Below are positions 5,732-7,995 of a stretch of 7,995 bases of DNA, piece after piece (the stretch's first letter is position 1; every line of letters begins with the position of its first letter). The notes under the pieces are model-generated. The model was not told the origin of the DNA. It was given only the letters and a program-made list of their open reading frames with translations, and did not search any database. The stretch comes from Paracoccaceae bacterium. GTDB lineage: Bacteria > Pseudomonadota > Alphaproteobacteria > Rhodobacterales > Rhodobacteraceae. The translations under genes were made by a program, and so were the position numbers. The stretch lies in the NCBI GenBank assembly GCA_025458985.1, contig JALORM010000079.1:1-7995 (forward strand), given 5' to 3'.

Positions 5732-6940
5732 ATGGCAACGGCACGGCCCCCCTTCACCGGCAGCTTCACCCAGCAGGAGCCGATCCCCGAAGAGGGCATC
5801 GGGGCGGCGCTGGAGGTCCTGCGCAGCGGGCGGCTGCACCGCTACAACACCGCCCCGGGCGAGGAGCCCGAGGCCGCGGCGCTGGAACGCGAGTATGCCG
5901 CCTGGCAAGGCGCGGATTACTGCCTCGCGGTGGCCTCGGGCGGTCAGGCGATGCAGATCGCGCTGAGGGCGGCGGGTGTCGGCTCCGGCGAGCCGGTCCT
6001 GACCAACGCCTTCACGCTGGCCCCCGTTCCCGGCGCGATCGCCGCCGTGGGCGCGCGCGCCGTTCTGGTCGAGATCACCGACGACCTCGTGCTCGACCTC
6101 GACGATCTTGCCGCAAAGGCCGCCGCCTCGGGCGCGCGGGTGCTGCTTCTGTCGCACATGCGCGGCCACCTGTGCGACATGGACCGGCTGATGCAGGTCG
6201 CGGATGCCTGCGGGGTCGCCGTGATCGAGGATTGCGCCCACACGATGGGGGCGTCTTGGAACGGCCGCCGGTCGGGCAACTTCGGGCGCGCCGCCTGCTT
6301 CTCGACCCAGACCTACAAGCACCTGAACTCGGGCGAGGGGGGGCTTCTGACCTCGGACGATGCCGCGCTGATGGCGCGCGCCACGATGCTGTCGGGCAGT
6401 TACATGCTTTATGCGCGCCACGGCGCCGGCCCTGCCGAAGAGGTCTTTGCCGATATCCGGCTCGACACGCCCAACATGTCGGCGCGGATGGACAACCTGC
6501 GCGCGGCGCTTCTGCGCCCGCAGATTGCGGTGCTCGACGACCGGATCGCGCGGTGGAACGCGCGGCACGACCGGGTGGCCGGGCACCTGCGCCGCCACAA
6601 CGCGATCCGCCTGCCCTACCGCCCGCCCGAAGAGGGCTATGTCGGCTCGTCGATCCAGTTCCTCGTGCCGGGGATCGCCCCGGCAACGGCGCGGGCCTTT
6701 CTGGCCGATACCGCCCGCCGCGGGGTCGAGCTGAAGTGGTTCGGCGCGACCGAACCCGCGGGCTTCACCTCGGCGCATCCGAGCTGGCGCTACGTCGCGC
6801 CGCAGAGCCTGCCCCGGACCGACGCGGTGCTGGCGGGCCTGTTTGACATGCGCCTGCCGCTGACCTTCAGCTTGGAGGATTGCGATCTGATCTCGGCCCA
6901 CATCCTCGACGCCGCCGCGGCGGTGCTGGAGGCGGCGTGA
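5732..6940 (+). CDS. DegT/DnrJ/EryC1/StrS-family PLP aminotransferase
   Basis: A 402-residue fold-type I PLP enzyme of normal family length. The family classically moves an amino group from Glu or Gln onto keto-sugars or cyclitols. Conserved features are ASGGQAMQIALRAAG (cofactor phosphate binding, about 68-82), VIEDCAHTMGASW with Asp167 facing the pyridine nitrogen, and STQTYKHLNSGEGG with Lys196 as the Schiff-base lysine. The C-terminal half holds the typical MSARMDNLRAALLRPQI. The start ATG at 5732 follows GGAG by 6 nt and lies 3 nt after the cuyA stop, so the two are very likely co-transcribed. The usual neighbours of sugar aminotransferases (epimerases, dehydratases, glycosyltransferases) are absent. 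A substrate related to cysteate or another sulfonate is possible but inferred only from position. Confidence 0.9.
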   Translation: MATARPPFTGSFTQQEPIPEEGIGAALEVLRSGRLHRYNTAPGEEPEAAALEREYAAWQGADYCLAVASGGQAMQIALRAAGVGSGEPVLTNAFTLAPVPGAIAAVGARAVLVEITDDLVLDLDDLAAKAAASGARVLLLSHMRGHLCDMDRLMQVADACGVAVIEDCAHTMGASWNGRRSGNFGRAACFSTQTYKHLNSGEGGLLTSDDAALMARATMLSGSYMLYARHGAGPAEEVFADIRLDTPNMSARMDNLRAALLRPQIAVLDDRIARWNARHDRVAGHLRRHNAIRLPYRPPEEGYVGSSIQFLVPGIAPATARAFLADTARRGVELKWFGATEPAGFTSAHPSWRYVAPQSLPRTDAVLAGLFDMRLPLTFSLEDCDLISAHILDAAAAVLEAA

Positions 6941-6959
6941 CGGCGCGCGGCGTCCAGGC

Positions 6960-7694
6960 GTGAGGCGGGTCGGCGTCCTGGGCGGGATGGGGCCCGAGGC
7001 GACGGTGCTTCTGATGCAGCGGGTCATCGCCGCAGTGCCTGCGACGGACGATGCCGGCCACATACCGCTGATCGTCGACCAGAACCCGCAGGTACCCTCG
7101 CGCATCGCCCACCTGATCGCCGGCACGGGTCCCGACCCCGCGCCGGTGCTGGCCGCGATGGCGCGGCGGCTGGTTGCCGCCGGGGCCGAGGCCCTGGCGA
7201 TGCCCTGCGTGACCGCGCACCACTACGCCCCTGCGATCCGGGGCGCTGCGGGGGTGCCCTTCCTCGACATGGTGGCGCTGTCGGTCCTGCGGGCTGCGGG
7301 ACTGTCGGGAACGTCCGGCAGAGGAGGAGGTGCGGTCGGCATCCTTGCATCGCCGGCAGTGCGGCGCGTGGGGCTGTTCGACGCGCCGCTTGCCAGAGAG
7401 GGGCTCGTGCCCGTCTATCCGCGCGACGAGGCCGCGCTTCTGGCCGCGATCCGGCAGATCAAGGCCGAAGGGCCATCACCCGACGCGGGCGCGCTGCTCC
7501 GGGCCGCCTCGGAAGACCTTCTGGCGCAGGGCGCGCAGGTGCAGATGATCGCCTGCACCGAGCTTTCGCTGGTGGCACGCGGGGCAGACGGTGCGGCGTG
7601 GTTCGACAGGTTCGACACGCTCGACGTCCTGGTGCAGGCGGTGGTGGGCTTCGCGCTTGCCACCGATGCAGAGCGGCAGAGGGCAGTGCCCTGA
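6960..7694 (+). CDS. Aspartate/glutamate racemase-family protein
   Basis: A 244-residue protein of the cofactor-independent Asp/Glu/hydantoin racemase family, close to the usual 230-260 residues. It opens directly with the family signature RRVGVLGGMGPEAT, so the GTG at 6960 is the likely start although only a weak AGGC lies before it. The two catalytic cysteines are present: Cys83 in AMPCVTAHHY and Cys199 in IACTELSL. These act as the acid/base pair that removes and replaces the alpha proton. The usual Asn after the first Cys (CNT) is Val84 here (CVT), which may alter substrate carboxylate binding. It follows the aminotransferase by 19 nt. Next to a cysteate lyase it might interconvert D- and L-cysteate, an Asp analogue with sulfonate for carboxylate; this is inference. 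Plain aspartate racemase is the alternative. Confidence 0.88.
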   Translation: MRRVGVLGGMGPEATVLLMQRVIAAVPATDDAGHIPLIVDQNPQVPSRIAHLIAGTGPDPAPVLAAMARRLVAAGAEALAMPCVTAHHYAPAIRGAAGVPFLDMVALSVLRAAGLSGTSGRGGGAVGILASPAVRRVGLFDAPLAREGLVPVYPRDEAALLAAIRQIKAEGPSPDAGALLRAASEDLLAQGAQVQMIACTELSLVARGADGAAWFDRFDTLDVLVQAVVGFALATDAERQRAVP

Positions 7695-7736
7695 CCCGGC
7701 CTGTCCCGGACATCCATGCGCGGCGCGGCGCAGGCG

Positions 7737-7760
7737 CCTCCGGCGGTACGCCGGTGAGGG
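7737..7760 (+). promoter_or_regulatory. Hairpin overlapping the ribosome binding site of the exporter gene
   Basis: CCGGCG (7740-7745) pairs perfectly with CGCCGG (7749-7754) around a GTA loop. In a shifted pairing CCTC (7737-7740) meets GAGG (7756-7759), which covers the Shine-Dalgarno GAGGGAG four to ten bases before the ATG at 7765. No U-run follows, so it is not a standard terminator. It could dampen translation of the exporter or be chance in GC-rich DNA. Confidence 0.35.
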
Positions 7761-7764
7761 AGCG

Positions 7765-7995
7765 ATGACGACGCCGGCTGACCGGTGGGGGTGGTCCCGC
7801 GGGCGCGCCCAGGTGGCGCGGGTGAAGGGCGGCCTGCTGCTGGCCGCGACCGTCGCGCTGGCCGCAAGCTTCCTGGGCGAGCACTACGGCGCCCCGGCAA
7901 TGCTGTTCGCCCTGCTGATCGGCATGGCGTTCAACTTCCTCGCGATGGACGCCCGCGCCGAGCCCGGCATCCAGTTCGCATCGACGGTCCTTCTC
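7765..7995 (+). CDS. YeiH/UPF0324-family putative sulfate/sulfite exporter, N-terminal part
   Basis: An open frame of 77 codons runs to the right edge, so most of the protein (family about 330-350 residues) is missing. The ATG at 7765 follows GAGGGAG. After a basic cytoplasmic start (DRWGWSRGRAQVARVKG) come a first hydrophobic helix at about 22-36 (GGLLLAATVALAASFLG), the segment HYGAPAMLFALLIGMAFNFL and then GIQFAS. This pattern is typical of UPF0324/YeiH membrane proteins, whose members are annotated as putative sulfate exporters. Desulfonating gene clusters commonly carry an exporter to dispose of toxic sulfite or the sulfate made from it, which fits the CuyA-like enzyme upstream. The gene starts 70 nt after the racemase stop. 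The transported ion cannot be told from sequence. Confidence 0.75.
   Translation, partial: MTTPADRWGWSRGRAQVARVKGGLLLAATVALAASFLGEHYGAPAMLFALLIGMAFNFLAMDARAEPGIQFASTVLL

Noticed and set aside
5696..7126. Minus-strand open frame of about 476 codons opposite the aminotransferase
   Set aside because: It has no domain motif and a composition typical of antisense reading; the plus-strand frame has intact catalytic motifs.
1..7995. Mobile element, CRISPR array, tRNA or rRNA
   Set aside because: No transposase or integrase motif, regularly spaced repeats, tRNA cloverleaf or rRNA signature was recognised in the parts read, and G+C content looks even throughout.

Overview
The window is a very GC-rich bacterial segment, roughly 70% G+C by eye, with strongly G/C-biased third codon positions. 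The gene content suggests an alphaproteobacterium of the Rhodobacterales (Rhodobacter/Paracoccus/Roseobacter relatives). The reasons are a cobalamin-controlled tandem-exbD/tonB operon and a CuyA-like sulfo-lyase closely resembling the Ruegeria pomeroyi enzyme as I remember it. This placement is inference from protein resemblance; there is no rRNA or other taxonomic marker.

Region 1 (1-1094, minus strand) is the 5' part of a gene for an Asp-box (BNR) beta-propeller protein without a signal peptide, cut by the left window edge. Region 2 (1095-1540) is a non-coding divergent leader. It carries a complete cobalamin riboswitch aptamer (1213-1394), a long GC-rich stem-loop (1400-1459), and two mutually exclusive stems at 1473-1536, one of which buries the Shine-Dalgarno region of the next gene.

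Region 3 (1541-4608, plus strand) is a tight five-gene operon: BtuF-like cobalamin-binding protein, exbB, exbD, a second exbD and tonB. Junctions are 1-nt or 4-nt overlaps or a 5-nt gap. The riboswitch therefore appears to put an inner-membrane TonB energising complex under vitamin B12 feedback, presumably to power an outer-membrane cobalamin receptor encoded elsewhere. The BtuF-like protein has no visible signal peptide. The second ExbD has Asn where the proton-pathway Asp is expected.

Region 4 (4706-7995, plus strand) is a second, probably separate, gene group. It holds a CuyA/D-cysteine desulfhydrase-family PLP enzyme (likely L-cysteate sulfo-lyase), a DegT-family PLP aminotransferase, an Asp/Glu racemase-family protein, and the N-terminus of a YeiH/UPF0324-family putative sulfate/sulfite exporter cut by the right edge. 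Together they look like a catabolic cluster for a sulfonated amino acid. CuyA would release sulfite, ammonium and pyruvate, and the exporter would remove the inorganic sulfur anion. The racemase and aminotransferase would feed unusual stereoisomers or precursors into CuyA; those two roles are inference. No tRNA, rRNA, CRISPR array, insertion sequence or integration site was seen.
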